DNA from: Acuticoccus mangrovi
GTDB lineage: Bacteria; Pseudomonadota; Alphaproteobacteria; Rhizobiales; Amorphaceae
Assembly: GCF_016411865.1 (NCBI RefSeq)
Contig: NZ_JAEKJA010000012.1
Coordinates: 1-64,000 of the forward strand
Length of the DNA stretch: 64,000 nucleotides
Direction: 5' to 3'
Every line of letters starts with the position of its first letter. Positions within the stretch are counted from its first letter, which is position 1. Made by a program: the position numbers and the translations under genes. The notes under the pieces are model-generated. The model was given only the letters and a program-made list of their open reading frames with translations, did no database searches and was not told where the DNA came from. Shown here in pieces: positions 43,425-52,668 of this stretch.

Positions 43425-44142
43425 GGTTCTGGAGACGCCCGTCACGACGGCCAAGCTCGCCCTCGAGGGGGTCACCAGCGGCTACGGCCACGTGGAGATC
43501 ATCAAGGACCTCTCGCTCGAAGTGCGGCCCGGTGAGATCTTCGCCCTGATGGGCAAGAACGGCATGGGCAAGACGACGCTCCTGAAGACCATCGTCGGGC
43601 TGTTGCCGGCGCGGCGGGGGCGCATCCTCCTCGACGGGGCGGACGTGACGAAGCGGGGGCCGAAGGCGCTGGTGGATCGGGGCGTCGCCTATGCGCCGCA
43701 GGAGCAGCCCCTGTTTCAGGACCTGTCGATCCGCGACAACCTGCGCCTCGCGCTCCCCTCCGATAAGGCGCTCGCGGCGGGGCTCGAGCGGGTGTACGGG
43801 CATTTCCCCTTCCTCGCCGACCGGCTCGCCCAGAAGGCGGGCACCCTGTCGGGCGGGGAGCAGAAGATGCTTATCATCGCCCGCGCCATGATGACGGAGC
43901 CCGACCTCCTCCTCATCGACGAGATTTCCGAGGGGCTGCAGCCGACGGTGATCGAGCGCATCGCCGCCGCGCTGAAGGACGAGCGGGCGAACGGCACGAC
44001 GATCCTCATCGTCGAGCAGCATCTCGCCTTCGTGCTCGGGATCGCCGACCGGTGGGCGGTGATGAAGCTCGGCCAGATCGACGACGCGGGCGCCATCGGG
44101 CCGGATACAGAGGCGCGGGTGCTCGAGCACCTGCGCCTCTGA
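43417..44142 (+). CDS. ABC transporter ATP-binding protein (LivF/UrtE type)
   Basis: 241 residues. Walker A GKNGMGKTT near residue 48 (the LivF form), Q-loop region YAPQEQPLFQDLSI, signature LSGGEQK, Walker B LLLIDEISEGLQP, where the usual DEP is DEI. Second ATPase of the amide/urea-type importer, pairing with the ATPase half of the preceding fusion. Last gene of this plus-strand operon; only 22 bases separate it from the convergent acyl-CoA synthetase gene. Confidence 0.94.
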
Positions 44143-44164
44143 GGCGCCGGCCACGCGCGGGTGG

Positions 44165-46288
44165 CTACGGCTCGACCGGCCGCGCGTGGGGCACGATGAG
44201 CGCGTCAAGCGCGTAGCCGCCGCCGGGCAGGGCGAGGTAGGGGTTGATCTCCATCTCGGCGATCGCGTCGCGGTTGGCGGCGGCGATCTGCGACACGCGG
44301 ACGATGGTGGCGACGAGGGCGTCGCGGTCGATCGCCGGCCGACCGCGGACGCTTTCGAGGAGCAGCGCGGAGGCCTTGAGCGCACCGATCATCTCCTCCG
44401 CCGTCTCCGGCGAGACGGGCGCGGGGCGGAACACGACGTCGCGCAGCACCTCGACGAGCACGCCGCCGAGGCCCAGCATCACCAGCGGACCGAACACCGG
44501 ATCGGTGACGCTGCCGATGACGCACTCGACGCCACCCGTCAGCATCGGCGTGACGAGGAAGCCGTCCTGACGCGCGTCCGGGGCCTTGCGGGCGACCTCC
44601 TCGGCCATCTCGCGGGCCGCCGTCTCGACGGCCTCGGCGCCGGCGACGTCGAGCCGCACGCCGCCGACGTCGGACTTGTGGGCGATGTCGGGCGAGATGA
44701 TCTTGAGCGCCACGGCGCCGCCCATATGCGCCGCTGCGGCGCCCGCCTCCTGCGCGGTCCGCACCGTGGCGGACGGCGGAAACGCAATGCCGGCCGCCGC
44801 CAGGATTTGCCGCGCCGCCACCTCGTCGAGCGAACCCGACGGCAAGCGGACCACCGCGTCGGCCGGGACTTCCCCGGCGGGGGCCGGAGCGCGCCCCAGT
44901 TCGGCGAGGAGACCGGCGAGCCGGACCGCCCGGCGCGGCTCGTCGTTGACGAGGAAGCCTTCCGCGCGGAACCGGTCGCGCACTTCGGGCGTGTGGCGCG
45001 CGCACACGATGAACGGCACGTCGGGATGACGCCGGCGCAAGGCGGCGAGCGCCGGGATCAGCTGGTCCATCACCCCGAGATTGCGCGCCATGTGGGCGAG
45101 GAACAGGATCACCGTGTCGAACCCGCCGCCGTCGATGGCGATCTCGGCAATGTCGGCGACGCGGGTGATGTCGGTGATCACCTGCGCGGTGACGTCGACC
45201 GGGTTGCGCCCGCTCGCGAAGGGCACGATCGCCTTCACCGCCGCCTGAGCCTTATCGGGCAAGGGGGGGAAGGTCAGCCCCTCGTTCGCCGCGAGGTCGG
45301 CCATCAGGACGCCCACCCCGCCCGACAGAGTGATCACGCCGACGCGCCGGCCGCGCGCGAACACGCCCGTCGCCGCGGCCTCCGCCGCGTCCACCAGATC
45401 GTCCATCGAGGTGGCCGCATAGGCGCCGGCGGCGGCCATCACGGCGTCGGCGCCGCGCGCCGCGCCGGCGAGCGCGCCGGTGTGCGAGGCGACCGCCTCG
45501 GCGCCGAGATCGGAGCGCCCGACCTTCATCACGACCACCGGCTTGCCCGCCGCCCGCGCCGTCTTCAGCGCGGCGACGAAGGCCGGCCCGTCCTTGATCC
45601 CTTCGACGTAGGCGACGATGACCGAGGTCGCCGGATCGTGTGAGAAGTGGGCGATGAGATCGGCGACGGTGACGTCGGCCTCGTTGCCGGTCGCGGCGAA
45701 ATGGCTGATGCCGATCCCGCGATCGGCGAGCATCGCGTAGCAGTAGCTGCCGACGGCGCCGCTCTGGCTCGCGATGGCGATCACCCCGGGTTCGGGCCAG
45801 GTCGCATGGAGGGCAGTGGAGAAGGTCGCGAAGGTCGCAGTGAGCGGCGAGAACACGCCGAGCGCGTTGGGGCCGACGAGCCGCACCCCGGCGGCGCGGC
45901 AGCGGGCCGCGATCCGCGCTTCGAGCGCCTTGCCCGCCTCGTCGATCTCGCCGAGCCCGGCGCTGAAGATGACGATCGCCCGCACCCCTGCCGCGATGCA
46001 GTCGTCGACGGCCCCCTCCACCAGCTTCGCCGGCAGCGAGATCACCGCGAGGTCGACCGGACGGCCGGCGGCCGACAGCGTCGGAACGGCGGCAAGCCCC
46101 TGGATGGTGTCCGACTTCGGGTTGACGGGGATGATGTCGCCCCGAAACCCGGCCTTCTTCAGGAGCGCGATCGGCACGCCGCCGATCTTCGCCGTGTCCG
46201 AGGAGGCCCCGAGCACGGCGATCGAGCGCGGCGCAAGGAGCGCGTCGAGGGCGCTGCGCTCCTGCTCGCGCGGAGCAAGGTCCGCCAA
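44165..46288 (-). CDS. ADP-forming acyl-CoA synthetase (acetate-CoA ligase family)
   Basis: 707 residues. Order of domains: CoA-binding Rossmann (SIAVLGASSDTAKIGG near the start), succinyl-CoA-ligase-like domain with the phosphohistidine loop SHTGALAG around residue 260, and an ATP-grasp domain at about 480-700 (KSDVGGVRLDV, MLGLGGVLVEVLRDV, EMEINPYLAL). It activates an organic acid with CoA using ATP and releasing ADP. TTG start at 46288, with AAGGGG 9 bases upstream, two bases after the crotonase stop. No GNAT domain, unlike Pat proteins. Substrate unknown. Confidence 0.92.
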   Translation of the reverse strand: MADLAPREQERSALDALLAPRSIAVLGASSDTAKIGGVPIALLKKAGFRGDIIPVNPKSDTIQGLAAVPTLSAAGRPVDLAVISLPAKLVEGAVDDCIAAGVRAIVIFSAGLGEIDEAGKALEARIAARCRAAGVRLVGPNALGVFSPLTATFATFSTALHATWPEPGVIAIASQSGAVGSYCYAMLADRGIGISHFAATGNEADVTVADLIAHFSHDPATSVIVAYVEGIKDGPAFVAALKTARAAGKPVVVMKVGRSDLGAEAVASHTGALAGAARGADAVMAAAGAYAATSMDDLVDAAEAAATGVFARGRRVGVITLSGGVGVLMADLAANEGLTFPPLPDKAQAAVKAIVPFASGRNPVDVTAQVITDITRVADIAEIAIDGGGFDTVILFLAHMARNLGVMDQLIPALAALRRRHPDVPFIVCARHTPEVRDRFRAEGFLVNDEPRRAVRLAGLLAELGRAPAPAGEVPADAVVRLPSGSLDEVAARQILAAAGIAFPPSATVRTAQEAGAAAAHMGGAVALKIISPDIAHKSDVGGVRLDVAGAEAVETAAREMAEEVARKAPDARQDGFLVTPMLTGGVECVIGSVTDPVFGPLVMLGLGGVLVEVLRDVVFRPAPVSPETAEEMIGALKASALLLESVRGRPAIDRDALVATIVRVSQIAAANRDAIAEMEINPYLALPGGGYALDALIVPHARPVEP

Positions 46289-46290
46289 CG

Positions 46291-47073
46291 TCAGCGCCCC
46301 TTGAAGACGGGCGCGCGCTTCTCGATGAACGCGGCCCGCGCCTCCTGGGCGTCCTCGGTCTTCGACAGCGCGACGGTGTAGTCCTGCTCGAAGCGATAGG
46401 CGTATTTCTGCGGCATCAGATCGGCGATGTTGCAGGACGCCTTGGCGTAGCGCATCGCGACGGGGCTCTTCGAGGCGATCTCGCGGGCGAGCGACATCGC
46501 CGCGTCCATCAGCTCGTCGGCCTTATAGACGGCGGAGAGCACGTTCATCCGATAGAGCTCGGCCGCGGGCAGGCGGCGGCCGGTGAAGAACATCAGCCGC
46601 ATGTCGGATCGGCCGAGCACGGTCTTCAGCATCGAGGCGCCGCCGGCAAGGCCGACATTGATCTCCGGCATGCCGAACGTCGCATCCTCGGAGGCGAGCA
46701 TGATGTCGCAGTGGGTGAGGAGGGCGAAGCCGAGGCCGAGCGCGGTGCCGTTGCAGGCGGCGATGACCGGCTTGGCGCACTCCATGATGGCGTTGCCGGT
46801 CTCGCGGGTGATGCGGTTGTGGGAGGAGAACTCGCCCGCGACGGTCGGGTCCGGCCGCTCCTTCAGATCCGCCCCGGCGGAAAAGACCTTCTGGGAGCTG
46901 GTCAGCACCGCGACGCGGATGTCGTCACGCTCGGAGACCTCGTCGAACACGGCCACGATCCGGTCGCGCATCGCCCGATTGAACGCGTTCACGGGGGCTC
47001 TGTTCATCGTCACGACGGCGACGTGGTCCTCGACGTCCAGCGTGATCATGTCCTCGTCCACGTTTCTCTCCAC
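46291..47073 (-). CDS. Enoyl-CoA hydratase/isomerase (crotonase) family protein
   Basis: Up to 260 residues from GTG 47073; an ATG at 47049 is the alternative. Crotonase features: oxyanion-hole segments SAGADLKER and NGTALGLGFALLTHCD, then FGMPEINVGLAGGAS with the glutamate that serves as one catalytic acid in hydratases; the second usual glutamate position is Gly/Ala-rich, so the reaction type is not certain. C-terminal helices with FIEKRAPVFKGR. Divergent from a LysR gene and coupled to the synthetase gene. Confidence 0.92.
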   Translation of the reverse strand: MERNVDEDMITLDVEDHVAVVTMNRAPVNAFNRAMRDRIVAVFDEVSERDDIRVAVLTSSQKVFSAGADLKERPDPTVAGEFSSHNRITRETGNAIMECAKPVIAACNGTALGLGFALLTHCDIMLASEDATFGMPEINVGLAGGASMLKTVLGRSDMRLMFFTGRRLPAAELYRMNVLSAVYKADELMDAAMSLAREIASKSPVAMRYAKASCNIADLMPQKYAYRFEQDYTVALSKTEDAQEARAAFIEKRAPVFKGR

Positions 47074-47113
47074 TTTTCCGGTTATCGCGCGACCTTACGG
47101 TGGCCAATCAGGG

Positions 47114-47134
47114 TGCGCCTGTGCTTTCAGCGCA
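47114..47134. promoter_or_regulatory. Candidate LysR operator
   Basis: TGCGC (47114-47118), 11 bases, GCGCA (47130-47134) form an interrupted inverted repeat in the 132-base gap between the crotonase and LysR genes. The position is right for a LysR site; the sequence alone is modest support. Confidence 0.35.
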
Positions 47135-47205
47135 TTAGTCTCTTGCCTTAAGGGCGTGACCGGGCTGGTCGAGCCCGGCGCCCTCGTGGAGGGGAAGAAG
47201 GTGTG

Positions 47206-48186
47206 ATGCGTTACCGGCCACAGAACTCGATCGAAGACCTCAACGTGCTGCTCGCGGTCATCCGCAGCGGCAACTTCTCGTCCGCGGCCCGCGAGCTCGG
47301 CCTGCCGCCGTCCTCGGTGTCGCGCCGCATCCGGGCCATCGAGGAGCGGCTCGGCGTCGCCCTCTTCAAGCGCAACACGCGCGAGGTGCAGGCGACCGAG
47401 GCGGGCATCGCCTACGCCGACCAGGTGGAGCGCATCCTCGGCGACCTGCAGGACGCCGAGACCGGCATCTCGCTGCAGACGCGGCTGCCCGAAGGCGTGC
47501 TGCACATCGAATCGATGCCCGGCCTCACCGCCGCGCTGGTCACGCCGCTATTGACGAAGTTCGCCGAGGCCTACCCGATGATCCGCATCGACCTTCGCGT
47601 GTCGAACGGCACCATCGAGACCCTCGCGCCGGAAACCGATGTCGGCATCCGCTACGATCTCGGCGCGCCGTCGAGCCTGATCACGCGCAAGCTCACCACC
47701 ACGCGGCAGGCGACCTACGCGGCGCCCTCCTACCTCGCCAAGCGCGGCGTGCCGAAGACGCCGGACGAGCTCGTCGAGCACAACCTCATCCCGACCGCCT
47801 ACGACTTCCACGACGTAACGTGGCGGTTTCGCCGCGGCGACTACAAGCGCCTCATCGTCGCCCAGGGCAACATGCGCACCAACGACGTGAACGCCGCGCG
47901 GATCTCCACCGTGCACGGCCTCGGCATCACCGTGGTGCACAACTGGATGATGGACGCGGCGATCGCATCGGGGCAGATCGTGGAGATCCTGTCCGACTAC
48001 GAGGTGTCGACGGCGCGTTTCTTCGACCGCCAGGTGCACGCCATCTACCCGCCGGCGATGCGCGAGGTGCAGAAGGTGCAGGTCTTCATCAACTTCCTGG
48101 TCCGCGAGCTGCGCTCCGACCATCACCGCTTCACCGCGGACCTTCCTTCTCCGTTCCGTTCGGCCGAGACCACGGTGGAATGCTGA
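47206..48186 (+). CDS. LysR-family transcriptional regulator
   Basis: 326 residues from ATG 47206 (GTG 47203 also possible) with GGAGGGGAAGAAGG just upstream. Winged helix-turn-helix at residues about 8-66 (VLLAVIRSGNFSSAARELGL, SSVSRRIRAIEERLG), then the effector domain of the CrgA-like group (RYDLGAPSSLITRKL). Divergent from the crotonase/acyl-CoA synthetase pair and upstream of an acyl-CoA dehydrogenase and TAXI transporter genes; it may regulate either side. Confidence 0.93.
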   Translation: MRYRPQNSIEDLNVLLAVIRSGNFSSAARELGLPPSSVSRRIRAIEERLGVALFKRNTREVQATEAGIAYADQVERILGDLQDAETGISLQTRLPEGVLHIESMPGLTAALVTPLLTKFAEAYPMIRIDLRVSNGTIETLAPETDVGIRYDLGAPSSLITRKLTTTRQATYAAPSYLAKRGVPKTPDELVEHNLIPTAYDFHDVTWRFRRGDYKRLIVAQGNMRTNDVNAARISTVHGLGITVVHNWMMDAAIASGQIVEILSDYEVSTARFFDRQVHAIYPPAMREVQKVQVFINFLVRELRSDHHRFTADLPSPFRSAETTVEC

Positions 48187-48325
48187 GGGGGCCGTCCCCT
48201 CGCCACATTGAGGTCATCTTTGCCGCAACGACAATGGTCTTTTCGCGAGCGGCGAATAGCGCGGCGGCTGCGATCGACTAACCTTGCCGAGGCGACTGAG
48301 GATAGGCGCCGACAGGAGGATCGCG

Positions 48326-49399
48326 GTGGCCGACATTTTGGCCGACACAGCAGCCGACGACGACATCGCGGCGATGATCCGCGACAGCGCCCGCGGCATC
48401 GCCGAGCGGGACGGCGGCGTCGCGCGGGCTCGACGGCTGCGCTTCGCGTCGCCCGGCTACGATCCCGACGTTCTCTACGAGATGGCGGCGCTCGGATGGT
48501 TCGCGATCCGCCTGCCCGAGGCCGCCGGAGGCAGCGCCCTCCCCATCGCGACGCTCGGCCTGCTGGTGCACGATCTCGGCCGCGTCCTCACGCCCGAACC
48601 CCTCGTCGCGATGACCCTCGCCGCCCGCCTCCTCGCCGCGGCCGAGCCGGACGGCGACGTCCTCGCCGCACACGTCGCCGGCGAGCGGCTCGCGACCGTC
48701 GCCGCATTCGAAGGCCGGGACGGCATCGCCGTGACCGGCACGCGCGGCCCCCGCCACGCCGTGCCCGCCGTCGACACGGCCGCGACCGTCCTGATGGTCG
48801 AGCGCACCGCCGACGGTCTCGCCCTCCTCGCCTACGATCGCGATGCGGTGGACGCCGCCCCCGTCGCCCTGCAGGACGGCGGCTTCTGGGCGACGGTCTC
48901 GCCGACGGGCACCGGTCGCCTCGTCGGCCGGCCGGCGGCGCGGGACGTCGACGTCGCGCTGGAGGAGGCCACCCTCGCCACCGCGTTCGAGCTCTGCGGC
49001 ATCGCCGCGGCCGCGCTCGACATCTCGCTCGACTATCTACGCGTGCGCCAGCAGTTCGGCCGCGCGATCGGATCCTTCCAGGCGCTCCAGCACGCCGCGG
49101 TGAACCTCAAGATCGAGGCCGAGCTCGCGATGGCGAGCGCCCGGGCCGCCGCCGCGCAGATCGACGCCGACGCCGACGCCGCGGCCGCCGTCTCCTGCGC
49201 CAAGGCGCAGGCCTCCGCCGCCGCGATCAAGGTCACGCGGGCGGCGATCCAGCTCCACGGCGGCATCGGCTACACCGACGAGCACGACATCGGCCTCTAT
49301 CTGCGCCGCGCCATGGTTCTCGCCAGCGCCTTCGGCAGCGCCGACTGGCACGTGCGCCGATACGCGGACCTCACACGCCCCATGGCGGCAGCCGCCTGA
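48326..49399 (+). CDS. Acyl-CoA dehydrogenase, small-subunit-like
   Basis: 357 residues from GTG 48326, chosen because CAGGAGGA lies six bases upstream. Acyl-CoA dehydrogenase fold with MAALGWFAIRLPEAAGG, RQQFGRAIGSFQALQH (FAD contact) and IQLHGGIGYTDEHDIGLYLRR. The middle beta-domain is weakly conserved, as in the non-FAD-dominant subunits of heteromeric steroid-type dehydrogenases. No partner subunit gene is adjacent; the closest larger one is at 53426-54604. It precedes TAXI transporter genes, so its substrate may be the CoA ester of the imported acid. Confidence 0.88.
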   Translation: MADILADTAADDDIAAMIRDSARGIAERDGGVARARRLRFASPGYDPDVLYEMAALGWFAIRLPEAAGGSALPIATLGLLVHDLGRVLTPEPLVAMTLAARLLAAAEPDGDVLAAHVAGERLATVAAFEGRDGIAVTGTRGPRHAVPAVDTAATVLMVERTADGLALLAYDRDAVDAAPVALQDGGFWATVSPTGTGRLVGRPAARDVDVALEEATLATAFELCGIAAAALDISLDYLRVRQQFGRAIGSFQALQHAAVNLKIEAELAMASARAAAAQIDADADAAAAVSCAKAQASAAAIKVTRAAIQLHGGIGYTDEHDIGLYLRRAMVLASAFGSADWHVRRYADLTRPMAAAA

Positions 49400-49524
49400 C
49401 CGACAGCCTCGCCGCGGACGCAATGCACCATTGCGGACGTGGCTCCAACTGGAGGCCGGGCCCGCTCGCGGCCGCCTCCGCGAAACGCTCCGGGCCAACC
49501 CGGATCAACCCAGGGAGGGGAACG

Positions 49525-50643
49525 ATGAAACTTCGCAATCTCGGCTTGGCGGCGCTGGCCGTCGCGCTCGGCGGCCCGGCGCTGGCCGACGACCTGCCGC
49601 GCAGCATGGTCTGGTCGTCCTACGACGTCGGCTCGCAGGGCTATTCGGAAGCCTCCGCCATCGCCGACGCCTTCGGCAAGAAGTTCGGCACCCGCATCCG
49701 CATCCAGCCGTCCGGCACCAGCATCGGCCGCCTCCAGCCGCTCCTCGGCGGCCGCGCCGCCTACGGCTTCCTCGCCACCGAGACCTTCTTCGCCACCGAA
49801 GGCACCGAAGATTTCGCGCGACCCGACTGGGGCCCCCAGGACCTGCGCGTCGTGGCCGGCCGCCCCGGCTCCACCGGCATGGTGACGAGCCAGGAAAGCG
49901 GCATCGAGACCATCGCGGAGGTGAAGGGCCACCGCCTCGCGCTCACCGCCGGCAACGCCTCGATCAACGTGAAGTGCGCCGCCCTCCTCTCCTTCGCCGG
50001 GCTGACGCTCGACGACGTCGAGCTGGTGATGTTCCCGACCTACGCCGCGGCGCAGGCCTCCATCACCAACGGCGAGGCGGACGTCACCTGCGGCGCCACC
50101 ACGTCGAGCGCGATGTACGAGCTCGAGGCCTCGCCTCGCGGCATCAAGTGGCTCCCCGTCCCCGCCTCGAACACCGAAGGTTGGGAGAAGCTCACCGCCG
50201 TCGCCCCGTTCTTCGCCCCCTATGAGGAGACCCAGGGCGCCGGCCTCTCCGCGGAGCACCCCGGCCACATCGTCGCCCTGCGCTACCCGATCATCGTGAC
50301 GCTCGCCGACGCCGACGACGACGCCGTCTACGCCTTCACCAAGGCGCTGGACGAGACCTACGGGCTCTATAAGAACGCCACCTCGGTGACCGACCGCTGG
50401 GCGCTCGAGCAGTCCGGCGTCGGTCCCGTCGACGCGCCGTTCCACGAGGGCGCGATCCGCTACCTCAAGGAAAAGGGCATCTGGACCGAGAAGGAAGAGG
50501 AATGGAACGCGCGACGGCTCGCTCGCCTCGAAGCGCTCCAGGCCGCCTGGAAGACGTACAAGGCCGAGAATGCCGACCTTTCGGAGGAGGACTTCGTCAA
50601 GGGCTGGACCGAAAAACACGACGAGGTTCTTGCCTCGCTCTGA
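49525..50643 (+). CDS. TAXI-family TRAP transporter solute-binding protein (second system)
   Basis: 372 residues with GGGAGGGG upstream of ATG 49525. Signal peptide of about 22 residues (cleavage after ALA). TAXI pattern VWSSYDVGSQGYSEASAIAD, then a ligand-domain GTSIGRLQPLLGGRAAYGFL and GNASINVKCAALLSFAG. The C-terminal 60 residues are charged and helical (KEEEWNARRLARLEALQAAW), longer than in the first TAXI protein. Followed by a hairpin and its permease. Context of acyl-CoA genes suggests import of an organic acid. Confidence 0.92.
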   Translation: MKLRNLGLAALAVALGGPALADDLPRSMVWSSYDVGSQGYSEASAIADAFGKKFGTRIRIQPSGTSIGRLQPLLGGRAAYGFLATETFFATEGTEDFARPDWGPQDLRVVAGRPGSTGMVTSQESGIETIAEVKGHRLALTAGNASINVKCAALLSFAGLTLDDVELVMFPTYAAAQASITNGEADVTCGATTSSAMYELEASPRGIKWLPVPASNTEGWEKLTAVAPFFAPYEETQGAGLSAEHPGHIVALRYPIIVTLADADDDAVYAFTKALDETYGLYKNATSVTDRWALEQSGVGPVDAPFHEGAIRYLKEKGIWTEKEEEWNARRLARLEALQAAWKTYKAENADLSEEDFVKGWTEKHDEVLASL

Positions 50644-50658
50644 CCGCTCCCGTCCGAT

Positions 50659-50684
50659 GGCTCCGCCGCATCCGCGGCAGAGCC
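50659..50684 (+). promoter_or_regulatory. GC-rich hairpin after the second TAXI binding-protein gene
   Basis: GGCTC (50659-50663), unpaired c, GCCGC (50665-50669), loop atcc, GCGGC (50674-50678), unpaired a, GAGCC (50680-50684): a ten-pair stem with one C-A mismatch. It starts 16 bases after the stop and ends 25 bases before the permease ATG. Matches the positional pattern of the other four transporter operons. Confidence 0.65.
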
Positions 50685-50709
50685 TTCAATGCCAGCGCAA
50701 GGCCCCGCC

Positions 50710-52653
50710 ATGTCCGCCGACCCGTCTAACGATCAGATCGACTTCCACGTTCCCCTCGCCTCGACGATCAATCCCCGCGTCGCCGGACCGGCCGGCGTCG
50801 GTCTCATCGTGCTCGGTACGGCCGGCCTGGCGCTGACGATCAATCAGGTGTTCCGCCTCCAGCCGTTCGGCTTCCTGCCGATCGGCAACGCCTTTCTCTA
50901 CTACGTCATCGGCCTCTATCTCGCCGCGACGTACATTATCTTCCCCGCGCGCGACGCCGACGCCACGAGGGTGCGGTTCTATGACTACATCCTGAGCGCC
51001 GCCGCGCTCGTCACGGGCGGCTGGCTCGGCCTGCACGGGCTCGAGATCATCCAGCTCGGCTGGGACTTCTCGGCGCCGACCATCGCCACCGTCTTCTCCG
51101 GCATCATGCTGGTGCTGGTGCTCGAGGGCGTGCGCCGCTCGGGCGGCACGGCGCTTCTCCTCGTCGCCCTCCTGTTCGCCGCCTACCCGCTCTACGCCGA
51201 CTTCATGCCGGGCTTCCTCTGGGGCACGCAATACGGCGTCGGCGAGACGCTGCGCGCCCACGTCCTGGGCGTGGAGAGCATCATCGGCATTCCGATGCAG
51301 GTGGTGGCGAACCTCATCGTCGGCTTCGTCGTCTTCGGCACGGCGCTCGTCATCACCGGCGGCGGCCACTTCTTCATGTCGCTGGCGATCTCGCTCATGG
51401 GAGCCTCGCGCGGCGGGCCGGCCAAGGTGGCGGTGCTGTCCTCCGCCTTCATGGGCAGCCTCTCGGGCAGCGTCGTCACCAACATCCTGACGACCGGTCC
51501 GATCACCATCAACATGATGAAGCGCACCGGCTATCCGCCGCACTATGCCGCTTCGGTGGAGGCCTGCGCGTCCACCGGCGGCACGCTGATGCCGCCCGTG
51601 ATGGGCGCCGTCGCCTTCATCATGGCGTCCTTCCTCGCCGTCCCCTACTCCACCGTGATGATCGCCGCCCTGTTCCCGGCGGTGCTCTTCTATCTCGCGC
51701 TGCTGATCCAGGTGGACCTCTTCGCGGCCCGCGCCGGGCTTCAGGGACTGAAGCGGGAGGACCTCCCCCGCATGTCCGAGACGCTCAAGGAGGGCTGGCC
51801 CTACCTCCTCAGCCTCGCCGTGCTCATCTACATGCTGATCGTGATGCGGCTCGAGAGCCATGCGCCCTACTATGCGACGCTGGTGCTGATCGCCGTCTCC
51901 GCGTTCAAGCGGCGCGAGCGGCTGACCCCGAAGCGGCTCGTCTCGCTGCTCCTCGAGGTCACCATCGCGGTGGCCCACCTCGTCTCCATTCTCGCCGGCA
52001 TCGGCCTCGTGGTCGGCGGCCTCTCCTATACCGGCGTCGCCGGGGCCTTCTCGCGCGAGCTGCTGCTCTACGCCGGCAACTCGGTGCCGCTGCTCCTCAT
52101 CGCCGGCGCGGTGACGAGCTTCGTCCTCGGCATGGGGATGACGGTGTCGGCCTGCTACATCTTCCTGTCGATCCTCCTCGCCCCGGCGCTGGTCGAGGCG
52201 GGCCTCGATCCCGTCGCGAGCCACCTCTTCATCCTCTATTGGGGCATGATGAGCTACATCACGCCACCCGTGGCGCTCGCCTCGATCACCGCGGCCAACA
52301 TCGCCCACGCCGAAGCCTGGCGCACCGGCCTCTATTCGATGCGACTCGGCGCCATCCTCTTCGTGCTGCCGTTCTTCTTCGTCGTGAACCCGGCGCTCAT
52401 CCTCAGCGGCCCGCCGCTCGACGTGATCGGCGCGACGGTGACGGCCTGCGGCGCGGCGCTCGCCCTCACGAGCGCGATGGAAGGCTACTTCTACCGCATC
52501 GGCACGCTCCTGCCGGTCACGCGGGTGGTGATGGGTCTCTCCGCGCTGGCCCTCATCTACCCGAACGGGCTGTCGGATCTCGTCGGCCTCTGCGCCATCG
52601 GCCTCGCGCTCGGCGCGCAGAGCCTGCTGAAGCGAAACGAAGCCCATGCGTGA
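50710..52653 (+). CDS. TRAP transporter permease, fused DctQ-DctM (TAXI type, second system)
   Basis: About 647 residues from ATG 50710 (an in-frame ATG at 50689 has no ribosome site). DctQ-like N-terminal helices with FYDYILSAAALVTGGWLGL, then a DctM-like body: SLSGSVVTNILTTGPITINM, STGGTLMPPVMGAVAFIMAS, LGMGMTVSACYIFLSILLAP. Same architecture as the first system at 34408 but clearly divergent in sequence. Ends 15 bases before the SDR gene, so the two are probably co-transcribed. Confidence 0.93.
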   Translation: MSADPSNDQIDFHVPLASTINPRVAGPAGVGLIVLGTAGLALTINQVFRLQPFGFLPIGNAFLYYVIGLYLAATYIIFPARDADATRVRFYDYILSAAALVTGGWLGLHGLEIIQLGWDFSAPTIATVFSGIMLVLVLEGVRRSGGTALLLVALLFAAYPLYADFMPGFLWGTQYGVGETLRAHVLGVESIIGIPMQVVANLIVGFVVFGTALVITGGGHFFMSLAISLMGASRGGPAKVAVLSSAFMGSLSGSVVTNILTTGPITINMMKRTGYPPHYAASVEACASTGGTLMPPVMGAVAFIMASFLAVPYSTVMIAALFPAVLFYLALLIQVDLFAARAGLQGLKREDLPRMSETLKEGWPYLLSLAVLIYMLIVMRLESHAPYYATLVLIAVSAFKRRERLTPKRLVSLLLEVTIAVAHLVSILAGIGLVVGGLSYTGVAGAFSRELLLYAGNSVPLLLIAGAVTSFVLGMGMTVSACYIFLSILLAPALVEAGLDPVASHLFILYWGMMSYITPPVALASITAANIAHAEAWRTGLYSMRLGAILFVLPFFFVVNPALILSGPPLDVIGATVTACGAALALTSAMEGYFYRIGTLLPVTRVVMGLSALALIYPNGLSDLVGLCAIGLALGAQSLLKRNEAHA

Positions 52654-52668
52654 CGGGCCCGCCGCGCG

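Noticed and set aside
44143-44165. Terminator between the LivF-type gene and the acyl-CoA synthetase gene
   Set aside because: GCCAC/GTGGC gives only a five-pair stem without T-run; too weak to call.
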